Below, piece by piece: positions 8,990-18,889 of a stretch of DNA of 64,000 nucleotides. Source of the stretch: Xanthomonas sp. DAR 34887 (GTDB lineage: Bacteria; Pseudomonadota; Gammaproteobacteria; Xanthomonadales; Xanthomonadaceae); the NCBI RefSeq assembly GCF_041245805.1, contig NZ_CP162490.1, positions 2,519,001 to 2,583,000 on the forward strand. The letters run 5' to 3'. The position numbers were made by a program, and so were the translations under genes. The notes beneath the pieces are model-generated. The model worked only from the letters and a program-made list of their open reading frames with translations, had not been told where the DNA came from and made no database searches. Numbering within the stretch: the stretch's first letter is position 1; each line of letters opens with the position of its first letter.

Positions 8990-9151
8990 TTGTCCACAGC
9001 GGCTGTGGATCGATCCTGCACAAGCCTGTGGGCAAGCGTGGCAAGTCGCTGAAACTGCTGACCGATTTTGACGACTGGTGAAAAATTCGCCATTGCCGGC
9101 TGCGCTTCTCCACAACGTATGTGGATGGAATCGGCCAAACGCTGTGGATAA
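8990..9151. promoter_or_regulatory. Cluster of DnaA-box-like 9-mers
   Basis: A gene-free region with six TCCACA/TGTGGA-type 9-mers in about 160 bp: TTGTCCACA (8990), TGTGGATCG (9004), TGTGGGCAA (9027), TTCTCCACA (9106), TGTGGATGG (9120) and TGTGGATAA (9143). The last is a perfect match to the strong DnaA box TTATCCACA on the minus strand; the others differ by one to two bases. No dnaA, dnaN, rpmH or gyrB gene is nearby, so this is not evidently oriC. It could be a DnaA-titration or reactivation locus. The sequence pattern is seen; the function is inference. Confidence 0.5.
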
Positions 9152-9208
9152 GGCCTCGATCGCGTTGCAGGGCAACGCCTGGCACCAGGCTGGCGAAAAA
9201 TTCGCCAG
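9076..9208. repeat. Pair of GGCGAA-AAA-TTCGCC inverted repeats
   Basis: Two copies of a short palindrome bracket the right-hand DnaA-like boxes. The copy at 9190-9208 is perfect, with 8-bp arms CTGGCGAA and TTCGCCAG around AAA. The copy at 9076-9092 (TGGTGAA-AAA-TTCGCCA) has one mismatch. Their AT-rich core in otherwise GC-rich DNA suggests a protein-binding site or a decayed duplicated element. Confidence 0.5.
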
Positions 9209-9259
9209 CCTCGCTCGCGCTACCGGCCTGCGCACGTCCTGCCGGAACGCCTCGCGTCG

Positions 9260-10018
9260 CTACTGCGCCGTCCAGCCACCGTCGATGGCGATGGTCTGCG
9301 CGGTGATGTTGCGCGCCGCCGGCGAGGCCAGGAACGCGACGCAGCCGGCCAGTTCGTCGTAGTCGATGAACACGCCCTTGGGCATCGGCTTGAGCATCAC
9401 CTGCGCGACCACGTCGGCTTCGGAAATGCCGCGGGTACGCGCCTGATCGGCGATCTGCTTGTCCACCAGCGGCGTTTTCACGTAGCTGGGGCACAGCGTG
9501 TTGATGGTGATGTCGGTATCGGCGGTTTCCAGCGCCACGGCCTTGGAGAACCCGACCAGGCCGTGCTTGGCGGCGACGTAGGCGCTCTTGTACGGGCTGG
9601 CGACCAGCGAATGGATGCTGCCGATGTTGACGATGCGGCCGAAGCCGCGCTCGCGCATGCCCGGCAACAACGCCTGGGTCAGGCGCGCCACGCCGGTCAG
9701 CATCACTTCGATCAGCAGGCTCCACTTGGCCATCGGGAAGTCCTGCAGCGGCGCCACGTGCTGCAGCCCGGCGTTGTTGACCAGCACGTCCACGGGCCGC
9801 GAGATCGCCGCCAGCGCCGCGCCGATGCTGGCCTCGCTGGCCACGTCCAGCGCCACCGCCTCGGCTGAGCCGCCGGCCTCGCGCAGGTGCGCGGCCACCG
9901 CGGCGGCGGCTGCCGCATCCAGGTCGCTGACGACGATGTGGCGGCCGCCGGCGGCCAGTTCGTGGGCGATGCCGGCGCCGATGCCGCTGGCGGCGCCGGT
10001 GATCAGGACGGTCTGCAT
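9260..10018 (-). CDS. D-3-hydroxybutyrate dehydrogenase (SDR family)
   Basis: NAD-dependent interconversion of 3-hydroxybutyrate and acetoacetate, the last step of PHB breakdown. The 252-residue short-chain dehydrogenase has the cofactor motif TGAASGIG (residues 8-15), VNNAG, and the catalytic Ser-Tyr-Lys in GSIHSLVASPYKSAYVAAKHG. The segment around the catalytic site and the C-terminal AQTIAIDGGWTAQ match 3-hydroxybutyrate dehydrogenases. Placing it a few genes from phaE-phaC supports this reading. ATG 10018 is preferred over the GTG at 10027, as AGGTG precedes it at normal spacing. Confidence 0.82.
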   Translation of the reverse strand: MQTVLITGAASGIGAGIAHELAAGGRHIVVSDLDAAAAAAVAAHLREAGGSAEAVALDVASEASIGAALAAISRPVDVLVNNAGLQHVAPLQDFPMAKWSLLIEVMLTGVARLTQALLPGMRERGFGRIVNIGSIHSLVASPYKSAYVAAKHGLVGFSKAVALETADTDITINTLCPSYVKTPLVDKQIADQARTRGISEADVVAQVMLKPMPKGVFIDYDELAGCVAFLASPAARNITAQTIAIDGGWTAQ

Positions 10019-10156
10019 GGGAAGCACCTGTCGGGAAGGAAGACGCGCAGCGTAGCAGCGCAGGGTGGCGGCGCCATGGCGCCGGTCCTCGCCAGTGCGG
10101 TGGCGCCACGCTACCCTGTGCCGGTCGCACCCTTCTCACGCCGGATCCGCCACGCT

Positions 10157-10777
10157 ATGCCGATGAAACGCCACTTTTCGATGCTGCGCGAATTCCAGTT
10201 GGCCGACTGGTTCACCCTGGCCAATGCCTTCTGCGGCACCGGCGCGGTGTTCGCGGCGATGCGCTTCCTGCAGGAGGGCCGGCGCAGCGACCTGCTGATC
10301 GGCATGGCGCTGATCCCGCTGGCGTTCGTGTTCGATGCGCTGGACGGACGCGTGGCGCGCTGGCGCAAGTCCTCGTCCACGCTCGGGCGCGAACTGGATT
10401 CGCTGGCCGACGTGATCTCCTTCGGCGTCGCTCCGGCGGCGCTGGCCTATGCCTGCGGCATGCAGGGCGGCTGGGACTGGCTGGTGCTGAGCTTCTTCGT
10501 GTGCTGCGGGGTCAGCCGCCTGGCGCGCTACAACGTCACCGCCGAGCAGCTGGCCGGCGAGGGCGACAAGGTGCCGTATTTCGAAGGCACGCCGATCCCG
10601 AGCAGCCTGGCGCTGGTGATCGTGCTGGCGGTGGCCGCGCACCTGGGCCATCTCGGCGATGCGCTGTGGTGGGGCGAATGGCGGCTGGGACCGTGGCTGC
10701 TGCACCCGCTGGTGCTGCTGTTCGCGCTGTCCGGTTCGCTGATGATCAGCAAGACCCTGCGCATTCCCAAGCCTTGA
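10157..10777 (+). CDS. pssA: CDP-diacylglycerol-serine O-phosphatidyltransferase
   Basis: Integral membrane enzyme making phosphatidylserine, precursor of phosphatidylethanolamine. The 206-residue protein has the CDP-alcohol phosphotransferase signature: DALDGRVARW continuing to GRELDSLADV (the D-G-x2-A-R ... G-x3-D-x3-D pattern). It also has about six hydrophobic segments. The start is the ATG at 10157, or 10163 two codons on. A choline or inositol acceptor is possible within the superfamily, but length and the FSMLREFQLADWFTLAN opening suit the type II serine enzyme. Divergent from the hydroxybutyrate dehydrogenase and upstream of phaE. Confidence 0.85.
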   Translation: MPMKRHFSMLREFQLADWFTLANAFCGTGAVFAAMRFLQEGRRSDLLIGMALIPLAFVFDALDGRVARWRKSSSTLGRELDSLADVISFGVAPAALAYACGMQGGWDWLVLSFFVCCGVSRLARYNVTAEQLAGEGDKVPYFEGTPIPSSLALVIVLAVAAHLGHLGDALWWGEWRLGPWLLHPLVLLFALSGSLMISKTLRIPKP

Positions 10778-10823
10778 GCGGCGGCAGGTTGCTATCATCC
10801 CGCTCTGACCTGGGAGGGTGGCG

Positions 10824-12026
10824 ATGAAGGCTAGCGGCGGCGGTGCCGGCGATTTCGAAGCGTTGGCGCGGCAGTACTGCGGCGCGTGGAGCGATGCGCT
10901 GCGCCAGGGCGGCGGCGCAGCCGCGCAAGCGCCCGCCGACGGCGCCGGCCACGGTTCGTGGCGCGAGGCGATCGAGAGCTGGGCGCAGTGGTTGCCGCGC
11001 GGCACCGGGGCGCAGGCCGAAGATGCGGTGTCGCAGTTGCAGCAGCAGGCCGGCGAGTGGTTCGGCGCGATGCAGCAGGTGGCGGCGCAGTTCGCCGGGC
11101 GCGATGCCAGCAGTGCCGACGTGGCCGAGGCCTGGAAGCAGCAGGTGCAGGGCCAACGCGAGCAGATGCTGCAATGGCTGCTCGGCACCGCGCGCGGCGC
11201 CGGCCAGGCCGGCGTAGATCCGTGGCTGCAGCAGGCGGCGCAGTGGCTGCAGGGCTGGCAGCGCGACAGCGGGCCATGGCTGCAGATGCCGGGCTTCGGT
11301 CCGGGCCGCAACCACCATGCGCGCTGGCGGGCGCTGGCCAAGGCGCAGCAGGACTATCAGGCGCAGTTGCAGGCCTACCTGAGCCAGCTACAGGGGGCGA
11401 TCGACCGCGCCTTCGGCGTGTTCGAGGCCAAGCTGCGCGAGCACGAGGATCCGGGCCGACAGCTGACCAACGCACGGGCGATGTTCGACCTGTGGATCGA
11501 TGCTGCCGAAGAGGCCTACGCGGCGTCGGCGCTGTCGGAAGAATTCCGCGAGGTCTATGCCGGCTTCGCCAATGCGCAGATGCGCCTGCGTGCGCTGCTG
11601 CAACGCGAGACCGAGCAGCTGTGCGAACAATTGGGCCTGCCCACCCGCACCGAGCTGGACGCCGCGCATCGGCATATCGCCGATCTGGAACGGCGGTTGC
11701 GCCGGTTGGAGCGCGGCGCTGCGCCGGCTGCTGCGGCGGAACCGGCCGCGAGCGGCAGGGGTGCGCCGCGACCGCCGCCGCGATCCAGGCCAACGAGTGC
11801 TGCAGCATCCAAGGCAGCGCCAGCTGGTGCGACGGCAAAGACTTCTGCCAGGCAGTCCGGCGCGCGCGCCGCTTCGACGCCCAAGTCGCCGGCCAAATCC
11901 AAACCTGCCGCGAAGCCGGTATCCAGCACGCGCTTGAAGTCCAAGCCTGCTGCGAAACCCAAGCCCGCTGTCGCCAAGCCGGCACGTGGCAAGGCGGGCG
12001 CGGCGCCACGCCGGAGCCGCGCATGA
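10824..12026 (+). CDS. phaE: Class III PHA synthase subunit PhaE with a long Lys/Ala/Pro tail
   Basis: Non-catalytic partner of PhaC in class III poly(3-hydroxyalkanoate) synthase, which activates and stabilises the catalytic subunit at the granule. The 400-residue product is Ala/Gln/Trp-rich and largely helical. It contains the PhaE-type region with WLQMPGFGPGRNHHARW and ends its conserved part with a coiled coil (ELDAAHRHIADLERRLRRLE, near residue 290). After that come about 100 residues of low-complexity A/P/K/R/S sequence with KPAAKP-type repeats, like histone H1 tails or the PhaF and PhaM nucleoid-binding regions. ATG 10824 has GGGAGG upstream. It overlaps phaC by 4 bp. Confidence 0.88.
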   Translation: MKASGGGAGDFEALARQYCGAWSDALRQGGGAAAQAPADGAGHGSWREAIESWAQWLPRGTGAQAEDAVSQLQQQAGEWFGAMQQVAAQFAGRDASSADVAEAWKQQVQGQREQMLQWLLGTARGAGQAGVDPWLQQAAQWLQGWQRDSGPWLQMPGFGPGRNHHARWRALAKAQQDYQAQLQAYLSQLQGAIDRAFGVFEAKLREHEDPGRQLTNARAMFDLWIDAAEEAYAASALSEEFREVYAGFANAQMRLRALLQRETEQLCEQLGLPTRTELDAAHRHIADLERRLRRLERGAAPAAAAEPAASGRGAPRPPPRSRPTSAAASKAAPAGATAKTSARQSGARAASTPKSPAKSKPAAKPVSSTRLKSKPAAKPKPAVAKPARGKAGAAPRRSRA

Positions 12027-13099
12027 AAGGGCCGTTGAGCTTCAGCAGCGACGACCTGCTGCAGGAAACGCTGGAACTGCAGCGCAAGCTCATGGAAGGG
12101 CTGCGCGTGCTGCCGGGGCTGGACGACGTGCAGTACGGCGTCACCGAGCGGCAGGAGGTGTGGCGCGACGGCAAGGTGGTGCTGTACCGCTTCATTGGCG
12201 AACGGCCGCCCACCGCGAAGGTGCCGCTGCTGATCGTCTATGCGCTGGTCAACCGCCCGTACATGGTCGATCTGCAGGCCGACCGCTCGCTGGTCAAGGG
12301 CCTGCTGGCGCTGGGCGAGGACGTCTATGTGCTGGACTGGGGCTATCCCGACCGTTCCGAGCGCTACCTGACCCTGGAAGACTATCTGCTGCGCTACATC
12401 GACGGCGCGGTCGATCACCTGCGCGACGCCGCAGGAGGCTCGCCGGTCAACGTGCTCGGCATCTGCCAGGGCGGCACCTTCTCGCTGTGCTATGCGGCAC
12501 TGCAGCCGCACAAGGTGCGCAACCTGGTGACGATGGTGACGCCGGTGGATTTCCATACGCCGGACAACATGCTGTCCAACTGGGCGCGGCAGGTGGACGT
12601 GGATCTGTTCGTGGACACGCTGGGCAACGTGCCGGCGGACCTGATGAACGCCAGTTACCTGATGCTCAAGCCGTTCCGTCTGAATCTGCAGAAGTACGTG
12701 GGGCTGCTGGACATCCTCGACGATCCGCGCGCCCTGGAAGATTTCCTGCGCATGGAAAAATGGATCTTCGATTCGCCCGACCTGGCCGGCGAAACCTTCC
12801 GCGAATTCGTCAAGCAGTTCTACCAGGACAACGCGCTGGTGCATGGCCGCGCGCGCATCGGCGAGCATGCGGTGGACCTGGCCAAGGTCGCCATGCCGGT
12901 GCTCAACATCTATGCCGAACAGGACCACCTGGTGCCACCGGATGCCTCGCGCGCGTTGCGCGGCCTGGTCGGCAGCGACGACTATGCCGAGCTCAGTTTC
13001 CGCGGCGGCCATATCGGCATCTACGTGTCCGGCCGCGCGCAGCGCGAAGTGCCGGCGGCGCTGCACCGCTGGCTGGCCGAGCGCGATGGCGGCGAGTGA
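12023..13099 (+). CDS. phaC: Class III poly(3-hydroxyalkanoate) synthase catalytic subunit PhaC
   Basis: Polymerises (R)-3-hydroxyacyl-CoA into PHA with release of CoA. The 358-residue alpha/beta-hydrolase-fold protein has the lipase-like box GICQGG, with nucleophile Cys148, Asp301 in YAEQDHLVPP, and His330 in FRGGHIGIYV. This Cys-Asp-His triad and the length are those of class III enzymes. Class I enzymes are near 580 residues. The ATGA overlap with phaE signals translational coupling of the two subunits. No phaA or phaB gene is seen nearby. Confidence 0.95.
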   Translation: MKGPLSFSSDDLLQETLELQRKLMEGLRVLPGLDDVQYGVTERQEVWRDGKVVLYRFIGERPPTAKVPLLIVYALVNRPYMVDLQADRSLVKGLLALGEDVYVLDWGYPDRSERYLTLEDYLLRYIDGAVDHLRDAAGGSPVNVLGICQGGTFSLCYAALQPHKVRNLVTMVTPVDFHTPDNMLSNWARQVDVDLFVDTLGNVPADLMNASYLMLKPFRLNLQKYVGLLDILDDPRALEDFLRMEKWIFDSPDLAGETFREFVKQFYQDNALVHGRARIGEHAVDLAKVAMPVLNIYAEQDHLVPPDASRALRGLVGSDDYAELSFRGGHIGIYVSGRAQREVPAALHRWLAERDGGE

Positions 13100-13103
13100 A
13101 GGC

Positions 13104-13526
13104 ATGACGCGGCGCGCTGCGCCATCACTGCGCCGGCGCGGTGCGCGCGTGCTTGCGTTCGTCCTGGCCTGCGTGTGCACGGTCGCCGCGGCAGCTGCGC
13201 CACCGCCGGTCGCCGAGCGCGAAATCGCTGCGTTGCTGGCGGCCTTGCAGGCGTCGCCGTGCCGGTTCCAGCGCAACGGCAGCTGGTATCCGGCGGCGGA
13301 GGCCAGGGCGCATCTGCAGCGCAAGTACGACTACCTGCGCAAGCGCGACCTGGTCGCCAGCGCCGAGCAATTCATCGCGCGTGGCGCCAGCCGCAGCAGT
13401 AGCAGCGGCAAGGCCTACCGGGTGGCCTGTCCGGGCCAGCCGGAGCAGGATGCGGCGACCTGGTTCGCCCAGCAGTTGGCCGCGCTGCGCCGTCACGCAG
13501 CGTCCGCGGCGCCGCGCCCAGACTGA
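13104..13526 (+). CDS. Secreted DUF5329 family protein
   Basis: 140-residue exported protein of unknown function. An arginine-rich N-terminus is followed by a hydrophobic signal-peptide core ending near residue 32 (VAAAAA-PPP). The mature part has the family pattern IAALLAALQ..S-x-CRFQRNGSWY, then AHLQRKYDYL and a second Cys (VACPGQ), so a disulfide between the two Cys residues is plausible. It starts 4 bp after phaC on the same strand, but a role in PHA metabolism is not implied by the sequence. Confidence 0.7.
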   Translation: MTRRAAPSLRRRGARVLAFVLACVCTVAAAAAPPPVAEREIAALLAALQASPCRFQRNGSWYPAAEARAHLQRKYDYLRKRDLVASAEQFIARGASRSSSSGKAYRVACPGQPEQDAATWFAQQLAALRRHAASAAPRPD

Positions 13527-13554
13527 GCGCGCCTTCGCCGCAGGAACCGCCGCC

Positions 13555-13761
13555 ATGTCCCAGTCCACCACTCCTACGCTGTCGCGCTCGCTCAACGACC
13601 GCATGCTCGCCGGCGTGATGGGCGGCATCGCACATCGCTTCGGCTGGAACGCGACGCTGCTGCGGGTGGTCTATGTGGTCGGTTCGATCGCCTCGGCCGC
13701 GTTTCCCGGCATCCTGGTCTATCTGATCCTGTGGCTGCTGATTCCCAACGAAGCCGACTGA
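13555..13761 (+). CDS. PspC domain-containing small membrane protein
   Basis: 68-residue inner-membrane protein. It consists almost entirely of a PspC domain: the polar N-terminus with MLAGVMGGIAHRFGWN, the LLRVVYV segment, then one long hydrophobic helix ending LILWLLIPNE. PspC proteins take part in phage-shock/envelope-stress signalling. No pspA or pspB is adjacent, so it is an orphan here, although the window also carries YdjI/YdjG-like envelope genes at 39-42 kb. Confidence 0.85.
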   Translation: MSQSTTPTLSRSLNDRMLAGVMGGIAHRFGWNATLLRVVYVVGSIASAAFPGILVYLILWLLIPNEAD

Positions 13762-14213
13762 CCCGGCCGGCGCTGGCCGCATTGCGCTCGGCCGGTTTCG
13801 CGCTCGGCGCGCTGTGGACCTCGCCCAATACGCTGCTCGGCCTGGTCGCCGGATGCGCCGGCATGCCGTTCGGCGCGCGCGCGCGGATCAGCCGGCGCGA
13901 ACTGGCCCTGGTGTTCGACCGTTTCCCGTGGGGCCCGCGCGGGGCATTGACGCTCGGCAACGTGATCCTGGTCAGTGCCGACCATCTGGACGTGGCGTGC
14001 GCCACCTACGAACATGCCGCCGGCCGCTGTCGGCAGCCGAGCGTGCGCCTGGGCGACCACGAGCGCGCCCACGTGCTGCAATACCTGCTGCTCGGCCCCT
14101 TGTTCCTGCCGGTGTACTTCGCCTGCGGCGGGGTCGACGTGCGCAACCCGCTGGAGCGCGCGGCCGACCGCTATGCCTTGCACGGCCACGGATGGTGGCC
14201 GTGGCGGCGGTGA
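13731..14213 (+). CDS. Putative membrane protein with an HExxH motif
   Basis: Conserved-looking protein of up to 160 residues, function unrecognised. It has a hydrophobic stretch near residues 20-45, then a soluble middle section, then GDHERAHVLQYLLLGPLFLP. This contains HERAH, a match to the zincin HExxH pattern followed by a hydrophobic segment, and it resembles the HELxHVxQ motif of DUF4157-type proteins. The frame begins with a GTG at 13731 that overlaps pspC by 31 bp. A TTG at 13782, 21 bp past the pspC stop, is an alternative start. Metal binding is inference. Confidence 0.6.
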   Translation: MAADSQRSRLTRPALAALRSAGFALGALWTSPNTLLGLVAGCAGMPFGARARISRRELALVFDRFPWGPRGALTLGNVILVSADHLDVACATYEHAAGRCRQPSVRLGDHERAHVLQYLLLGPLFLPVYFACGGVDVRNPLERAADRYALHGHGWWPWRR

Positions 14214-14218
14214 CGCTT

Positions 14219-14309
14219 AATCCAGCTGCGCCAAATCGAACGGGTGCTTCGATGGGGAGCGCGGCGCTGGGCCGCCGTCGCCGTAGAAGCGCTCGGCCAT
14301 AGCTGGATT
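14219..14309. repeat. Inverted repeat in the 14.2-14.4 kb intergenic region
   Basis: Arms AATCCAGCT (14219-14227) and AGCTGGATT (14301-14309) are perfect complements separated by 73 bp. They lie in a 230-bp spacer upstream of a small gene. The internal sequence is not coding. It may be a small decayed mobile or structured RNA element; nothing more can be said. Confidence 0.4.
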
Positions 14310-14443
14310 CGGTTAAACCAACGTGAGGCAAACGTAAGTCATTCGCAGGCAAACAGCCGCGATTAACCTGCGTGGAGAAAACCCTCACGACGCGCTGTGT
14401 AGGCTGCGCGCCAGTTCCACGAATTCCCAGCAGAGGAAACGTC

Positions 14444-14659
14444 ATGTCGGTCGTTCTGTATATCGGTGGCAGCAAGGATGGCCAGAAGGGCGTGATGCCC
14501 TACGGCTTCAGCAAATCGATGAAGGAGACCGAGCAGGGGCCGGAGATCTACGTCGAGCGCGTGCTCGCGCTGTCCGATCGCCGGGTCCGGATCATGGCGT
14601 TGGAGTCGCTGCAGGACGAGATCGTGGTGGAGCGCCTGCACCAGTATTATTCGCGTTGA
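14444..14659 (+). CDS. Small hypothetical protein (71 aa)
   Basis: A 71-residue cytosolic protein with no recognised family. It starts at an ATG preceded by AGAGGAAAC, a good ribosome site. The sequence is well mixed rather than low complexity: SVVLYIGGSKDGQKGVMPYG, then a KETEQGPEIYVERVLALSD segment and an E/V-rich C-terminus ending QYYSR. Codon usage agrees with its neighbours. It is independent of the downstream LOV kinase (76 bp gap). Confidence 0.7.
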   Translation: MSVVLYIGGSKDGQKGVMPYGFSKSMKETEQGPEIYVERVLALSDRRVRIMALESLQDEIVVERLHQYYSR

Positions 14660-14734
14660 CACCGGCATGCGGACCCCGGTGTGGTCGCCCGCCTAGACGG
14701 GCCAGCAGCGGTTCGCATCGATCTTTCCTCGACC

Positions 14735-16363
14735 ATGCCCGCACCAGACCCCAGCAATCCGTCGCGCGTCACCGTCCACGAGAGCACCACCGCCGATCTG
14801 TCCGAGCACCGCAGCGACATCTTCTTCGCCGCAGTGGAAACCACGCGGATGCCGATGATCGTCACCGACCCGCGGCAGGCGGACAACCCCATCGTGTTCG
14901 TCAACCGCGCGTTCCTGGAAATGACCGGCTACAGCAGCGAAGAACTGATTGGCACCAACTGCCGTTTCCTGCAGGGCCCGGACACGGATCGCGATACCGT
15001 GGCCAGCGTGCGCGAGGCGATCGCCGCGCGCGACGAAGTGGCGGTGGAGATCCTCAACTACCGCAAGGACGGTTCCAGTTTCTGGAATGCGCTGTTCATC
15101 TCGCCGGTCTACAACGAGCATGGCGAGCTGGTCTATTACTTCGGCTCGCAGCTGGACGTCAGCCGCCGCCGCGATACCGAAGACGCCTTGCGCCAGGCGC
15201 AGAAGATGGAAGCGCTGGGCCAGCTGACCGGTGGCATCGCGCACGACTTCAACAATCTGCTGCAGGTCATGTCCGGCTACCTGGAATTGATCGAGCATGG
15301 CCTGGAGCGCGAGCCGCTGGATCCGGCGCGATTGCGCAAGAGCGTGGAGCGCGCGCGCGACGCGTCCGGCCAGGCCGCGCGGCTGACCCAGCAGCTGCTG
15401 GCCTTCGCCCGCAAGCAGAAACTGGAAGGGCGCGTACTCAACCTCAACGCGCTGGTGGCCGGCATGAGCGATGTGGCCGAGCGTACGTTGGGCGACGGCA
15501 TCGCGTTCTCGCTGGACCTGGCGCCGGACCTGCGCAACTGCCGGATCGACCCGACCCAGGCCGAAGTGGCGCTGTTGAACATCCTGATCAACGCGCGCGA
15601 CGCGATGGCCGAGCAGCCAGCGCGGCGGCTGGTGATCCAGACCCGCAACGTCTCGATCCGCGCCGACGAACCCACCACCTACGACAACCTGCTGCCCGGC
15701 CACTACGTCTGCGTGTCGATCACCGACAACGGCAGCGGCATGTCCCCGGACGTGCTGGCCCACGTGCTGGACCCGTTCTTCACCACCAAGGAAGAGGGCA
15801 AAGGCACCGGCCTGGGCCTGTCGATGGTCTACGGTTTCGCCAAGCAATCCGGCGGTGCCGTGCGCCTGTATTCGGAGGAAGGCCATGGCACCACGGTGCG
15901 GCTGTACTTCCCGATCGACGACAACGTCGAGAACGCGGCGCCGCGCGACTCGCGCGCCCGCCGCGCCTCCGACCGGCAAGGCGACGAGACGATCCTGATC
16001 GTGGAGGACCGCCCGGACATCGCCGAGCTGGCGCGGCTGTTCCTGGAAGACCAGGGCTACACCACCCACGTGGTGCACAACGCGCGCGAAGCGCTGGAAC
16101 TGGTCGACCAGGGCCTGCAGGTGGATCTGCTGTATTCGGACCTGATCATGCCCGGCGGCCTCAACGGGGTGATGCTGGCGCGCGAAGTGCGGCGGCGTCG
16201 GCCCAAGATCAAGGTACTGCTGACCACCGGCTACGCCGAAACGTCGATCGAGCGCACCGATGCCGGCGGCACCGAGTTCGATGTGCTGTCCAAGCCCTAC
16301 AACCGCCAGGAGCTGGTCCGCAAGGTGCGCATCGTGCTGGACGGCCCCACCGGCGTGAGCTGA
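14735..16363 (+). CDS. Blue-light LOV hybrid histidine kinase
   Basis: 542-residue soluble photoreceptor kinase. Domain order: an N-terminal LOV/PAS domain (about 25-145) with the flavin-adduct signature GTNCRFLQG containing Cys76, then a short helical linker (RQAQKMEALGQ), an HWE-unlike HisKA-type domain with TGGIAHDFNN (His170), an HATPase_c domain (NILINARDAM; TDNGSGM; GTGLGLSMVYG), and a C-terminal receiver domain with phospho-acceptor Asp469 in YSDLIMPGG and SKPYNR. The architecture matches LOV kinases of plant-associated Xanthomonas and Pseudomonas that tune motility and virulence to light. No ribosome site decides the start; 14681 is an alternative. Confidence 0.93.
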   Translation: MPAPDPSNPSRVTVHESTTADLSEHRSDIFFAAVETTRMPMIVTDPRQADNPIVFVNRAFLEMTGYSSEELIGTNCRFLQGPDTDRDTVASVREAIAARDEVAVEILNYRKDGSSFWNALFISPVYNEHGELVYYFGSQLDVSRRRDTEDALRQAQKMEALGQLTGGIAHDFNNLLQVMSGYLELIEHGLEREPLDPARLRKSVERARDASGQAARLTQQLLAFARKQKLEGRVLNLNALVAGMSDVAERTLGDGIAFSLDLAPDLRNCRIDPTQAEVALLNILINARDAMAEQPARRLVIQTRNVSIRADEPTTYDNLLPGHYVCVSITDNGSGMSPDVLAHVLDPFFTTKEEGKGTGLGLSMVYGFAKQSGGAVRLYSEEGHGTTVRLYFPIDDNVENAAPRDSRARRASDRQGDETILIVEDRPDIAELARLFLEDQGYTTHVVHNAREALELVDQGLQVDLLYSDLIMPGGLNGVMLAREVRRRRPKIKVLLTTGYAETSIERTDAGGTEFDVLSKPYNRQELVRKVRIVLDGPTGVS

Positions 16364-16458
16364 CGCCGACAGGTCGGCGCGCCCCTGTCAACGGGTTCCC
16401 CGACGGCGCCGGCGCTGCGAAAATGGCGTTTTCCGCAAGGCGGCTTCGGCCGGATGCA

Positions 16459-18837
<2,379 letters not shown>

Positions 18838-18889
18838 GTAGCGGCGTGCCGCGGCGCGCGTTCGGTGCCGCGGCGGGCGCCGCGCCGGC

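Noticed and set aside
8990..9151. Chromosomal origin oriC
   Set aside because: DnaA-like boxes are present, but dnaA, dnaN, rpmH and gyrB are absent and only one box is a perfect match; the cluster is reported as a possible titration or decayed site instead.
10886..12022. PhaC extended N-terminally by about 380 residues
   Set aside because: The frame is open upstream, but this is the phaE gene read in the wrong frame; the ATG at 12023 gives the normal class III length.
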